Virus record (IMG/VR): IMGVR_UViG_3300036768_001087
Coordinates: 1 to 40,479 of that record
Length of the DNA: 40,479 nt
Direction: 5' to 3' (one strand)
Origin: a virus
Of the stretch, positions 30,850-38,863 are shown one piece after another (within the stretch, counting starts at the first letter, position 1; the number at the start of each line of letters is the position of its first letter). Under the pieces are notes generated by a model. That model saw only the letters and a list, made by a program, of their open reading frames with translations. It was not told the origin of the DNA and did not search any database. The translations under genes and the position numbers were made by a program.

Positions 30850-31255
30850 GAGAACCTAAGCCTCCTACCGGACGGAACACCGACGAAGATGGGCCCGACG
30901 AGGTCCTTCCGTTCAAGACGTTGTCGGGGATCCTCCGCGAGAGCACATCGATCAGACCACGGAAGCGGGCCTGTATGCTCTGTGGAAGATCCGTCGTAAG
31001 CCGTAGGAGCTCATCAACAAGCTCGCCGACGTTCATCCTCTCCCAGTCCTTATCTCCGACAGCACCCTTGGCGAAGATGGACCTTGACCGATCGAGGTCT
31101 ACCTGGGCCCTTTGGGCAGCGCCGGACTGGCCCACCCTCGTCCTCTGTTGAGGGAAGCGCGGATCGCGGGCGACCGACTGCGCGCCGGCCAGCTGCCGGT
31201 TGATGTCATCGAACTGACCCTCGTCGAGGCCATAGATCTCTGTGAGCTTCTTCAT
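30836..31255 (-). CDS. Hypothetical protein with MKKLTEIYGLDE leader
   Basis: A 139-residue protein. The leader MKKLTEIYGLDEGQF is followed by a basic, Gln/Arg-rich linker (about 20-60) and a helical segment (ERMNVGELVDELLRLTTDL, then IQARFRGLIDVLSRRIPDN). The C-terminus is Ser/Gly-rich. No known domain is seen. The ATG at 31255 has a GAGGGAAGAG site; the longer reading from 31285 would lie in the preceding gene. Start and stop both overlap neighbouring genes, so the group of three tagged proteins appears to be one translational unit. Confidence 0.75.
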   Translation of the reverse strand: MKKLTEIYGLDEGQFDDINRQLAGAQSVARDPRFPQQRTRVGQSGAAQRAQVDLDRSRSIFAKGAVGDKDWERMNVGELVDELLRLTTDLPQSIQARFRGLIDVLSRRIPDNVLNGRTSSGPSSSVFRPVGGLGSREAH

Positions 31256-32091
31256 CTCTTCCCTCTCGACCTCTTGAGGTCCCACTCGAGATCACGCATC
31301 GCGTCGTCGCCGCCAGAGCGACCGCGGCGCGGCACCAGACTTCCTCCGAGAAAGTCTCTGAGGTCGTCGATCGCATCCTTGCCGGGAGACTGATCAGATC
31401 CATCCTCCCCGTCGAAGAACTTGCTCAGATCAGGATAGATCGGCTTGGGGACCTTCGGCGGCTGCTCCGGCTCGAACTCATACGGATTCACATCGAACGA
31501 CGGAACCTTCTTCTTGAACAGCCTCGAGAGCATGCCGGGCCTCTTGACGCTGGCGAACATGTCCGGACCGACCTCAGCGCGATCACGTTCCGGCTGGCCC
31601 TTCCTGTTGAGCCTAACGTTGGCCGACCTCGGGGTGCCGAGGTTCGGCATGTCGTAGTCGGGATGGATCCCCATCGGTTCAAACTCGGGACCCTTCATCG
31701 GCTCCGACCTGACCTTGCTCTTCAAGGGAACGCCGGGGTCGGCGATCCTCTGGCCGAGCCTGTCCCAGGCAGACTGGGACCTGTCGAGGTCGGCCTTGAG
31801 GCCCGGATCGAGGGCGATTGGCTCACGAACCGAAGCCTCAGGTTCCTTCGTCCCAGGCCCCTTCACCCCGGCCTTCTTCGTCCCCTTCTTAGGAGGGGTC
31901 GATGGTTCTGCCTTGGGAACTTCCTTGTCTGAAGTCCCCTTGGCCTTTCTGGGGATCCAGGCCATGGCCTCTCCCGGAAGATCACCGCTCAGGATGGCCT
32001 GCCTGATGACCTTTCGGAGAGCGGCCACGTCCCCATCGGGGACGTTGATGGCCATCTCATGAAGACCGTAGATCTCTTTGAGAGTCTTCAC
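31252..32091 (-). CDS. Hypothetical protein with MKTLKEIYGLHE leader
   Basis: A 279-residue, largely disordered protein. The leader MKTLKEIYGLHEMAI precedes a short helical part (VAALRKVIRQAILSGDLPGEA, about 22-42). The rest is Lys/Pro-rich (about 48-90, KKGTKKAGVKGPGTKEPE) and then mixed charged. The C-terminus is basic (MRDLEWDLKRSRGKR). It shares with its downstream neighbour an AxxDLDRSxS element (ADLDRSQSA here, VDLDRSRSI there). That points to partial duplication between the two genes. The start is GTG at 32091. Function is unknown. Confidence 0.75.
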   Translation of the reverse strand: MKTLKEIYGLHEMAINVPDGDVAALRKVIRQAILSGDLPGEAMAWIPRKAKGTSDKEVPKAEPSTPPKKGTKKAGVKGPGTKEPEASVREPIALDPGLKADLDRSQSAWDRLGQRIADPGVPLKSKVRSEPMKGPEFEPMGIHPDYDMPNLGTPRSANVRLNRKGQPERDRAEVGPDMFASVKRPGMLSRLFKKKVPSFDVNPYEFEPEQPPKVPKPIYPDLSKFFDGEDGSDQSPGKDAIDDLRDFLGGSLVPRRGRSGGDDAMRDLEWDLKRSRGKR

Positions 32092-32222
32092 AGGTCTCTC
32101 TGCTCCTGATCGCGCCGCGGCCCGGACATTGCGACGAATCCATCAAGAACAGAAGAACACTCCCGGAACGATCGGGCATCGACGTGAAGCTCCGTGGAGG
32201 GACTCCTGCCAACGTCAGACAT
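32088..32222 (-). CDS. Small hypothetical protein after the sheath gene
   Basis: A 44-residue protein beginning MSDVGRSPSTELHVDARSF, with its stop overlapping the next gene start. The ATG at 32222 has a GCAGG element about 10 nt upstream. A GTG seven codons earlier is an alternative start. There is no recognisable domain. Its tight fit between the sheath gene (40-bp gap) and the tagged protein gene supports it as a real gene. Confidence 0.5.
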   Translation of the reverse strand: MSDVGRSPSTELHVDARSFRECSSVLDGFVAMSGPRRDQEQRDL

Positions 32223-32262
32223 CGTGAGGACCTGCTTCACCTCGATCGTCTTTCCGACCCCA

Positions 32263-34614
32263 TTACGAGCCAAACTCAACGCCGCTTGGAGTGATAACAA
32301 AGTCAATCGTGATGAACTCGGCCGCCCGGGACGGTTCGAGGAAGATCTTGCCCTTCATCTCGTTGCGATCGACGACGTCCGGGGTGTTCGTGGACGAGTC
32401 CATGACAACCTTGAACCGGTTGATGCCCTGACCGCGACGGTACTCCTCAAGGATCGGGTTCACCTTGTTGACGAAGCGGGTCCAGGTGGCCGGGTTGTTC
32501 GGCTCGAAGGCCAGGCCGCGGGCGACGTTTGCCACCGCACGCTTGGCCATGATGAGCAACCGGCGAACGTTGACACGATCGAGCGCCGACGGCCTCATCT
32601 GCAACGTCTTCTGGCCGAAGACCACGATCCCCTCGTTCGGGAACTTCGTGATCGGGTTGATCCGCGCCTCATAGAGGGCATCGCGATCGTCATGATTGAG
32701 GCGATCCACGGTGTCGGTGATGCCGAACTGAGAGAGCCCACCGCGGTTGAGACCGGCCGGGGCGAAGTACGCCTGGGCCACACGATCGTTATATGCCAAG
32801 GCACCCATCACGCCGACCGACGGAGGGACACGCACCTGCCGATTCGTCGCGGAATCGGTAAGGATGACGTCCGGATAGTAACCGGCCGTGTAGTTGTCAT
32901 CGATCTCACGGGCGTTCAGGTTCGCCACGACCTCCTGACGGGTCGAGCCCGTCAGGTCCATGACGTAGAACATGTCCTTCCGCGCATTGACGAGCCGACG
33001 GGCATAGTCGGTAACCTGGATGTTGTGCTGGCCCGGCAACGCCAGGGTGTCGCCCTGGACCTGATCCGGATTCGCGATCGTGTCGATCGCCCTCTTAAGG
33101 GAGACGACGCCGATCACCGTAGAGTCGTCGCTGTTGTTCAGGTACAGCGGATCATTGACCCTGAGATCCCAGCCATCGAAGCCACCATAGAACGGCATGA
33201 CGAACGACTGGATCGCGCCTGAGGCAAAGATCGGTGCATAGCCTGACTGGCTTGTGTTATATGAGTAACGAAGGACGCCGTTGACGTACGTCCCGCTGAG
33301 ATGCTTCAGGGAGAAGTCCTCATCGGTGCCCGTCAACGATGTTCCGAGGATGCCATCCGGGAAGGCACGCATGCGGGACTCGACACCACCCGAAACAAAT
33401 GAAACTCCCCAGGCAATGTCAGTGTTATAGTTCCCGTTGGCGTCGATCTGGTTCGGAGTGTACGGAAGCGATGGGATCTTCGCGATGCCAAAGCCGCCAC
33501 CATTCCCCAGATGTGAACCCGAGAAGAGCTCCTTCGGGTAACCGCGGAAGCCCCAAGGCAACGCCTGCGGCGGAAAGTTCACGTCCGTGTTCAGCTGTGC
33601 CACGATGTAGCGTGAGCGGTTCGGCCAAGTACCCTGTGTGATGACAAACTTACGGGTGTTGGTATCAAACGACTCGACGATGTCACCGATCCGACGAAGG
33701 ACAAAATTCGGTGAGGACGGATCGAGGTTCAGGTTGGCAAAGCGCTCGAGCTCGACCGGACGGGAGTCTGTGTCATAGAAGGAACGGACGACCACGTCAA
33801 ACGAACCGTAAGGCTGGCTCGACGGGGCTGAGCTCGGCTTGACATTGTCGATCTGGATCTTGATCTCGTCGTTGGTGGCGCGGCCGTGTCCGAGGGTAAG
33901 AAACTTGAGGATGTCGTACTCAACGCCACCGAGCGGTTGCGACTTGATCCACGGCGTCTGACCACCAGAGAAGTTGCGGGTGAACGAGGTATTACCGTTT
34001 CCGTTGATCTGGACCGGATACCAGGACGCGCTGACCGCCTGCTTCTTGTAGGGGAAGACCTGGTAGATGTAATGTCCGTAGGTGCCGTACTTCGTCGGGT
34101 CAGTGTTGAGGACCTTCTCGATGTAGTCATCCGAGCTCGTCAGGAAGCTCGCCGTGGCAGCAAACGTGGAACCGAATCGGATGACGAATCTGTTCGCATC
34201 ACCGGCAACACCAGAGACCTGGACTGCCGGAAATGCCTGGTTGGTATGGATCGTGGCGAGCACCGAACCGGTCGTGCCGATGGTGCCTGATGTGTCGACG
34301 ATGCCGATCACGTTTGTGACCGTATAGCCGCTCGTGGCGGTCGTCCCATCGTTATGACCGAGGACCCTAACCACCGTCAGAGATGTGGAGTTCTTTAAAT
34401 AGTTCTTAGCCGCGTACGGGAGCGGAAGCGTCGGAGCGACGCCACCAAAGACCGCCGAGAACTCCGTAAAGTCACGGACGGTGACGGGCATGAAGGCCGG
34501 TCCCTTCTGGGTACGACCGATGAGGATCGCTCCGGGCTGTGGAGCCCCCGCCTGGATAAAGGACTGGTCGATCTCGACGGTCTCGACGCCAGGAGAAAGA
34601 AAGGTCTGCGGCAT
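32263..34614 (-). CDS. Contractile tail sheath protein, T4 gp18-like
   Basis: A 783-residue sheath subunit. The N-terminus has the canonical pattern FLSPGVETVEID, IGRTQKGPAFMPVTVRDFTEFSAVFGG, then AAKNYLKNSTSLTVVRVLG. The C-terminal domain contains AYNDRVAQAYFAPAGLNRGG and NEGIVVFGQKTLQMRPSALD, then RVNVRRLLIMAKRAVANVAR and a final beta strand; these form the conserved handshake region. It polymerises around the tube and contracts on infection. It is longer than T4 gp18 (659), with extra central domains that are probably surface exposed. The ATG has GAGGA 7-8 nt upstream, and the 88-bp gap before it contains a hairpin and probably a promoter. Confidence 0.95.
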   Translation of the reverse strand: MPQTFLSPGVETVEIDQSFIQAGAPQPGAILIGRTQKGPAFMPVTVRDFTEFSAVFGGVAPTLPLPYAAKNYLKNSTSLTVVRVLGHNDGTTATSGYTVTNVIGIVDTSGTIGTTGSVLATIHTNQAFPAVQVSGVAGDANRFVIRFGSTFAATASFLTSSDDYIEKVLNTDPTKYGTYGHYIYQVFPYKKQAVSASWYPVQINGNGNTSFTRNFSGGQTPWIKSQPLGGVEYDILKFLTLGHGRATNDEIKIQIDNVKPSSAPSSQPYGSFDVVVRSFYDTDSRPVELERFANLNLDPSSPNFVLRRIGDIVESFDTNTRKFVITQGTWPNRSRYIVAQLNTDVNFPPQALPWGFRGYPKELFSGSHLGNGGGFGIAKIPSLPYTPNQIDANGNYNTDIAWGVSFVSGGVESRMRAFPDGILGTSLTGTDEDFSLKHLSGTYVNGVLRYSYNTSQSGYAPIFASGAIQSFVMPFYGGFDGWDLRVNDPLYLNNSDDSTVIGVVSLKRAIDTIANPDQVQGDTLALPGQHNIQVTDYARRLVNARKDMFYVMDLTGSTRQEVVANLNAREIDDNYTAGYYPDVILTDSATNRQVRVPPSVGVMGALAYNDRVAQAYFAPAGLNRGGLSQFGITDTVDRLNHDDRDALYEARINPITKFPNEGIVVFGQKTLQMRPSALDRVNVRRLLIMAKRAVANVARGLAFEPNNPATWTRFVNKVNPILEEYRRGQGINRFKVVMDSSTNTPDVVDRNEMKGKIFLEPSRAAEFITIDFVITPSGVEFGS

Positions 34615-34674
34615 TTAAGGTTCCTCGAGCTCTCGAAGCGGTTGACTGGGCAAAAACCCCCGCGTTAAATAGAT

Positions 34675-34697
34675 GGACGGCTCTGTAAAGGCCGTCC
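34675..34697 (-). terminator. Hairpin between the gp15-like gene and the sheath gene
   Basis: GGACGGC pairs perfectly with GCCGTCC across a 9-nt loop, 5 bp after the gp15-like stop. The transcript continues ATCTATTTAACGCGG, with no immediate U-tract. It isolates the highly expressed sheath gene. The AT-rich CTATTTAA beside it may be part of a promoter, but I cannot identify a consensus. Confidence 0.5.
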
Positions 34698-34702
34698 GTA
34701 GC

Positions 34703-35593
34703 CTATTTGGGTCCGAAGATCTTGTCGAGGTCACTCGGATCATCGACGAGATGGACCTCCTCCTCGCCCATCCGCACAGAGAATGCGGTCCTCTCGATCT
34801 GGGCCGCCGGCATCCTTCCGTCAGGATCCAGCTGGAGGGCCACCGGGACACGAAATCCAAACTCAAGTTCGATGATCCGCTCTTGGTCGGTGAACTCATC
34901 CAAGTTCCCCTGGTCGCTCCAATCTCCGTCCAGATAGCCGACAAAGTAGTAGTCGTCAAGCGGCGGACGTGAATCGTAGGCAGACATGCCGTGCGGATCA
35001 AGCTCCGTCGAGCCGTCCCCCGTTGAGACCGGTCGATCGTCCGCGACTCCGAGGCTGATCACGAACGAAGGAACGTCAAAGAACTCAAGCTCCGAGAGGA
35101 TCCTCTCGGTGATCTCGTTCATCTGCTGCATCGACTGTGCTTGGATCGAGGCCCTGTACTCCATCTGCCCGCTGACGGGAAACGGTATGGTCACGATCTC
35201 ATACACCGCAGCGTCCCTCAGACGCCTCTGAGAGAGGGGGCGACGCTGGTCCAGGTTTGCCAGCTGGGAACTCTTCGGAGAGACGAGGCGGGCCACCTGG
35301 AGCCTCGGGACGTTGATCCCGAGGGCCGTCGCCCTCTCGGTTGGATTGAATGACTTTCGGGCGATATGGATCACCGGGAGGATCAGTTGACCGTTGCGAT
35401 CTCGGATACCCGCCCGATCGGCAGCAGAGACCCACCGCTCGCCCGCAGAGAACCTGACAGGGACCTTCCGTCGACTTCCGTCGGGATACGCGACGTGTGG
35501 GTCCACCACCTTGTCGAACCAACGCTTCACACCGCGGTCGACATCCTCCGTCCGGATCGTCCTGACGGTGTACGGTTGGACCCTAGGCGGCAT
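34703..35593 (-). CDS. Tail sheath stabiliser / tail completion protein, T4 gp15-like
   Basis: A 296-residue protein with the layout of gp15-type terminators. A VPVRFSAGERW strand comes near the N-terminus, then LPVIHIARKSF, then YEIVTIPFPVSGQMEYRASI (about 130-150) followed by MQQMNEITERILSELEFFD. A late ELEFGFRVPVAL strand follows. T4 gp15 caps the sheath and tube and joins tail to head. The position between the neck genes and the sheath gene agrees with the T4 order 13-14-15-18. Identification is by pattern, so it is moderately sure. The start overlaps the protease stop as TGATG. Confidence 0.7.
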   Translation of the reverse strand: MPPRVQPYTVRTIRTEDVDRGVKRWFDKVVDPHVAYPDGSRRKVPVRFSAGERWVSAADRAGIRDRNGQLILPVIHIARKSFNPTERATALGINVPRLQVARLVSPKSSQLANLDQRRPLSQRRLRDAAVYEIVTIPFPVSGQMEYRASIQAQSMQQMNEITERILSELEFFDVPSFVISLGVADDRPVSTGDGSTELDPHGMSAYDSRPPLDDYYFVGYLDGDWSDQGNLDEFTDQERIIELEFGFRVPVALQLDPDGRMPAAQIERTAFSVRMGEEEVHLVDDPSDLDKIFGPK

Positions 35594-36495
35594 CAGTCCT
35601 CCCTGTGAAGGGCCTTTCGGATGAACTCACGGATGATCTCATGCGGAATGGCATGGACCAACGACGGAAACCTGGTCGCACCGAGGCTGATCACGCCTAC
35701 GACGCGACCATCGAAAACCACTGCCGATCCTGAGTTGCCCGGAGCCACAAGGCCATTGAAGGCCAGGCCGTCCGGCTTCACGCCGAAGATGCTGCCACGA
35801 CCAGAGAACTTGACATCGGAGGCCACGGCGATCCCGCCGCCCCAAAGCCCGCGGGGACCACCGACCACCTCGCCATGGGCGGCATACTTCGGATCTTTTT
35901 CAGCCACGGGGAGCACCTTACCAAGGTCACCGTTGGCCCCAAGCATGCAGAGATCAGGCCCGTCGAACCCGTCCTCGAAGTCGTCATCGCGGATGACAGT
36001 CGCCCTCTGATACTCCACCCCATTCCTACTGACTAGCGTATGGTTCCTGTTGATGATAGGAAGGTCAATCGTCACGACACCGATGCCATCGGGGTCAACA
36101 TCAAGAAACTCCACGGCATAGGAATCCCTACTCTCGCAGACATGTCCGGCGGTCATCAAGAACGTCTGACCGTCTGACTTGGCGGCCACCCAGCCGGTCC
36201 CGACCCAGCTAACGATAGACGTGTCGGACTGGACCTCCATCTGGGCCATGAGGGTGGTGTGTCTCTCGGTGAGAGGAAGTCGTGGTCCACCAAGGATCCT
36301 GTGAAGAACAGACTCACCGCCCTTCTTCTTGAGATAGGCGTGGTACGGTGTGAGGTCAAGGGTGAGCTCCACCTTGACTTGATAGACCGAATCGCGGACG
36401 TCCTCGATCGAAACCCTATTGTCCCAGGGAAAACAACCGATTGCGCAGGATGTGAGGAGGGTCGACAACAATGTAACGATGAGGAACTTGCGCAT
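35593..36495 (-). CDS. Secreted trypsin-like serine protease lipoprotein
   Basis: A 300-residue protein. The signal peptide MRKFLIVTLLSTLLTSC ends in a lipobox (LLTSC, Cys17). A chymotrypsin-fold protease follows with the full triad: His118 in TAGHVC, Asp181 in GPDLCML, and Ser255 in APGNSGSAVV (GNSGS, as in trypsin/DegP-type enzymes). No PDZ domain follows. It should be lipid-anchored on the periplasmic side and cleave unknown substrates. It sits inside the neck/tail operon, overlapping the gp15-like start. The ATG at 36495 (AAGG 6 nt upstream) is chosen over the GTG at 36498. Confidence 0.9.
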   Translation of the reverse strand: MRKFLIVTLLSTLLTSCAIGCFPWDNRVSIEDVRDSVYQVKVELTLDLTPYHAYLKKKGGESVLHRILGGPRLPLTERHTTLMAQMEVQSDTSIVSWVGTGWVAAKSDGQTFLMTAGHVCESRDSYAVEFLDVDPDGIGVVTIDLPIINRNHTLVSRNGVEYQRATVIRDDDFEDGFDGPDLCMLGANGDLGKVLPVAEKDPKYAAHGEVVGGPRGLWGGGIAVASDVKFSGRGSIFGVKPDGLAFNGLVAPGNSGSAVVFDGRVVGVISLGATRFPSLVHAIPHEIIREFIRKALHRED

Positions 36496-36507
36496 CACAA
36501 CCTTCTT

Positions 36508-37032
36508 TCAGAGGTCGTCTCCAAGCGTCCGTGGTCGGGCGGTCTCGATCGGGTGCGTGTTGTCGACCTCGTCAATACGCACGTTCTCCGCCTTAAACTG
36601 GCCCTCCCTGCTAGGGACGCAGGTGAGCTCATGCTCCAACCTGGCGTTCATCTGACCGAATACCGGCTTGGCCAGGGTAGCAGTCGTGATCTCAAAGACC
36701 ATCTGCCCAAACTCGATGAAGTCACCCTCGCGAGGGACGATGTTCCGCTCGATGCACTCCTGATGGTGTAGGAACACCTTACAGGTGTAGGCAGAGTCAA
36801 TCGTCCCGCCACCGGTGACGGTTGCGTTCTGCGACCAATCGACACGGGCGTTAATCCGGACGGGCTGAAGGTACTCTTTATAGATCGCCTCGTCATAGAC
36901 GTCGTGCACCCGACTCTCCTCGAAAGAGAGGGCATAGTAGATGATCTCCTGCTCGACGGTCCCTTGGATCAACTCTTTGTTCCAACGGTCGATCAAGGAC
37001 AGCTCTCGGCTTGTGATGAACTTACGAGCCAT
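36508..37032 (-). CDS. Putative neck protein, gp14-like
   Basis: A 174-residue protein. The middle carries VFLHHQECIERNIVPREGDFIEFGQMVFEI, then PVFGQMNARLEHELTC. The element EGDxIxFxxxxFEI followed by a FxQ segment resembles T4 gp14 and its phage relatives, which form the neck collar joining head and tail. The N-terminus (FITSRELSLIDRWNKEL) and the acidic C-terminus are unassigned. T4 gp14 is longer (256). It sits between the gp13-like gene and the gp15-like gene as expected. Its start overlaps the previous stop as TGATG. Confidence 0.55.
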   Translation of the reverse strand: MARKFITSRELSLIDRWNKELIQGTVEQEIIYYALSFEESRVHDVYDEAIYKEYLQPVRINARVDWSQNATVTGGGTIDSAYTCKVFLHHQECIERNIVPREGDFIEFGQMVFEITTATLAKPVFGQMNARLEHELTCVPSREGQFKAENVRIDEVDNTHPIETARPRTLGDDL

Positions 37033-37688
37033 CAGGCGTCGCCCTCAGAGTCATCATCCCTTCTTGAGCTGATGGTGGCAGGCGGGACGGGTAGGTCTGG
37101 CTGGGGACGACGGGGGAGCTTGATGCTACGACCCGCCATGAGGGACTGGAGCCGTTCAGCACGCTCCTGCGCGCTTCCCATCGAGGGGGCCCAGGCGATC
37201 TTACGAATGATTCCGACCGGAGCCAAGGTTCCCTTCCGATTAAGAACCCAGTCGATGTCCGCCTCGATAACCACGTCGTAGCGATCGTAGGTAGAAGGGA
37301 TCCGATCGTTGTAGTGTGGACTGACCGGTGCCCTCTGCATCATCACCCTCCCACCATAGTTCTTCTTAACCATAGTCCCGCCTTGTGAGACGCCCGAGAT
37401 CTGCTTTACGGAGTCAGTGACGGCACGGGCGATGGCGACGTCGATATCGTCATGCCAGGCCATGATGTCGCCGTGACTAGAGTCACCGAGCGCAAGGATC
37501 GAAGGATCGAACCTGTATGCACCGACAACCATCCCGCCGTTCTTATCGGGTGGAACGCCGGTAATTCCATCCCGCTCACCGGGGCGACCGACGAAGAGCC
37601 TAAGAAGCTCGTTGTACGGGACAAAACTATCCCCCCGGAACCGACGCTCCTCCTTCAGGATCTCTGACAGTTTCTTCCATGCGGACAT
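37032..37688 (-). CDS. Hypothetical structural protein in the neck gene block
   Basis: A 218-residue protein that I do not recognise. It starts with a charged helix (MSAWKKLSEILKEERRF), has a mixed centre (HGDIMAWHDDIDVAIARAV, YDVVIEADIDWVLN) and ends in a basic, Pro-rich, then acidic tail. No catalytic motif is visible. Its position between the gp13-like and gp14-like genes, with overlap on the latter, suggests a neck or connector function, by context only. Confidence 0.7.
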   Translation of the reverse strand: MSAWKKLSEILKEERRFRGDSFVPYNELLRLFVGRPGERDGITGVPPDKNGGMVVGAYRFDPSILALGDSSHGDIMAWHDDIDVAIARAVTDSVKQISGVSQGGTMVKKNYGGRVMMQRAPVSPHYNDRIPSTYDRYDVVIEADIDWVLNRKGTLAPVGIIRKIAWAPSMGSAQERAERLQSLMAGRSIKLPRRPQPDLPVPPATISSRRDDDSEGDA

Positions 37689-37690
37689 TG

Positions 37691-38845
37691 TTACCCCGTG
37701 TAGATCTTAAGCGGGATCAACGAGAGGACCCGCCTGACATTCTCGGCCTGCTCAGCCTCCTTCGCGGCGATCCTGTCATAGGACATCTCATCGAGGAGGG
37801 CACGAAGCTCGTTCCTAAGGACATCCATCTCTCCCCGGGCGTCGGCAACGAGGTCGCCTCCGTCCAACGAGAGGTCCCCTCCTGGGATCGGAACAGAGCC
37901 GTTTCCGATCTTCCTACGGATCAAGCCGAGGACCTCCTTGCAGAGGGCCAGGGTCATCTTCCAGATCCACTGTCGACCGATCGAGTTGATGTTTGAATAC
38001 GGAATCGTCCCGAACGGGACGTTACTGATGTTCGATGCTCCGAATGAAGACTGGTCGGACGCCAACACGTCGTTCGGATCGATGACGTTGTAAGTCATGT
38101 ACAACGTGTTGTTCTCCTTCGGAGCCGGAAAGATCCGAAGGAGGTTGTTTGCCCCGTGAAGCTCATAGCTGTAGTGAGACCGTCGGACACGGTTCGAGGT
38201 CTCAAACTGCATCCCGCGCAGGACGTCCTCCCAGACCGGAAGGAGGTAGAAGACGCTCTCCGGGGTGAATGACTGGAAGTTAAAGTTCCCATTCAGGTAG
38301 TTGATGGCAGCCGTCGTCCCGAAGAACCTGAATGAGGCGAAGGGAGAGAAGTGGAAGATCTGACGCAACGCGATCCGTGCGGGCAGTCCGTCAGATCCGG
38401 TGGCCCCGATCAGGACGCTCAAGTCATAGTCCTGTTGGCCCGCCTTGAGCTCGATCGAGGCAGAGTGGAGGACCCGGTCTCCGCCGACATAGGCTTCCTC
38501 TCCGAATGGCTGCGCCTGTCTCCTGGCCCACTCAAGGCTTGCCCGAGGGTACCTGTTCTGTCCGCCTGACAGGGTACCCGTGGCAGCGCCGAGAAAGGCG
38601 GCCAGCGATGACTTGGCCTGGTTCGCATTGACGATGGCCGAGTACTCGACGCAGGCCTCCTCGAAGCAGGTGTAGACGTCCTTAGAGGTCAGCTCAACCT
38701 GGACATGGGTGTCATCCTCGTTGGCCCCGGGAAGACCGCCGCCGAGCTTCACCGCGACGTACTTCACCAGCCTATCGGCGTCGGCAGCGAACGCTACGTC
38801 GGCGTCGAATAGGCCAAAGGCGGTGGATCCGGAGGTGAAGGCCAT
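37691..38845 (-). CDS. Neck / head completion protein, gp13-like
   Basis: A 384-residue protein resembling gp13 neck proteins of T4-like phages. The C-terminal third reads WIWKMTLALCKEVLGLIRRK, then PIPGGDLSLDGGDLVADARGE and RNELRALLDEMSYDR, which matches their helix, PIPG-loop, helix pattern. Upstream are SVFYLLPVWEDVLRGMQFET and HYSYELHGANNLLRIFPAP, strand-rich segments of the same family. It is longer than T4 gp13 (309). Gene order (gp13, x, gp14, protease, gp15) supports a head-tail joining role. The ATG at 38845 is clear. Confidence 0.75.
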   Translation of the reverse strand: MAFTSGSTAFGLFDADVAFAADADRLVKYVAVKLGGGLPGANEDDTHVQVELTSKDVYTCFEEACVEYSAIVNANQAKSSLAAFLGAATGTLSGGQNRYPRASLEWARRQAQPFGEEAYVGGDRVLHSASIELKAGQQDYDLSVLIGATGSDGLPARIALRQIFHFSPFASFRFFGTTAAINYLNGNFNFQSFTPESVFYLLPVWEDVLRGMQFETSNRVRRSHYSYELHGANNLLRIFPAPKENNTLYMTYNVIDPNDVLASDQSSFGASNISNVPFGTIPYSNINSIGRQWIWKMTLALCKEVLGLIRRKIGNGSVPIPGGDLSLDGGDLVADARGEMDVLRNELRALLDEMSYDRIAAKEAEQAENVRRVLSLIPLKIYTG

Positions 38846-38863
38846 GATCTTAGATAGCTGTCA

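Noticed and set aside
32194-33222. Long plus-strand open frame (342 codons)
   Set aside because: It lies entirely antisense to the well-supported tail sheath gene and shows no family pattern; the long antisense frame is explained by GC-rich codon bias.
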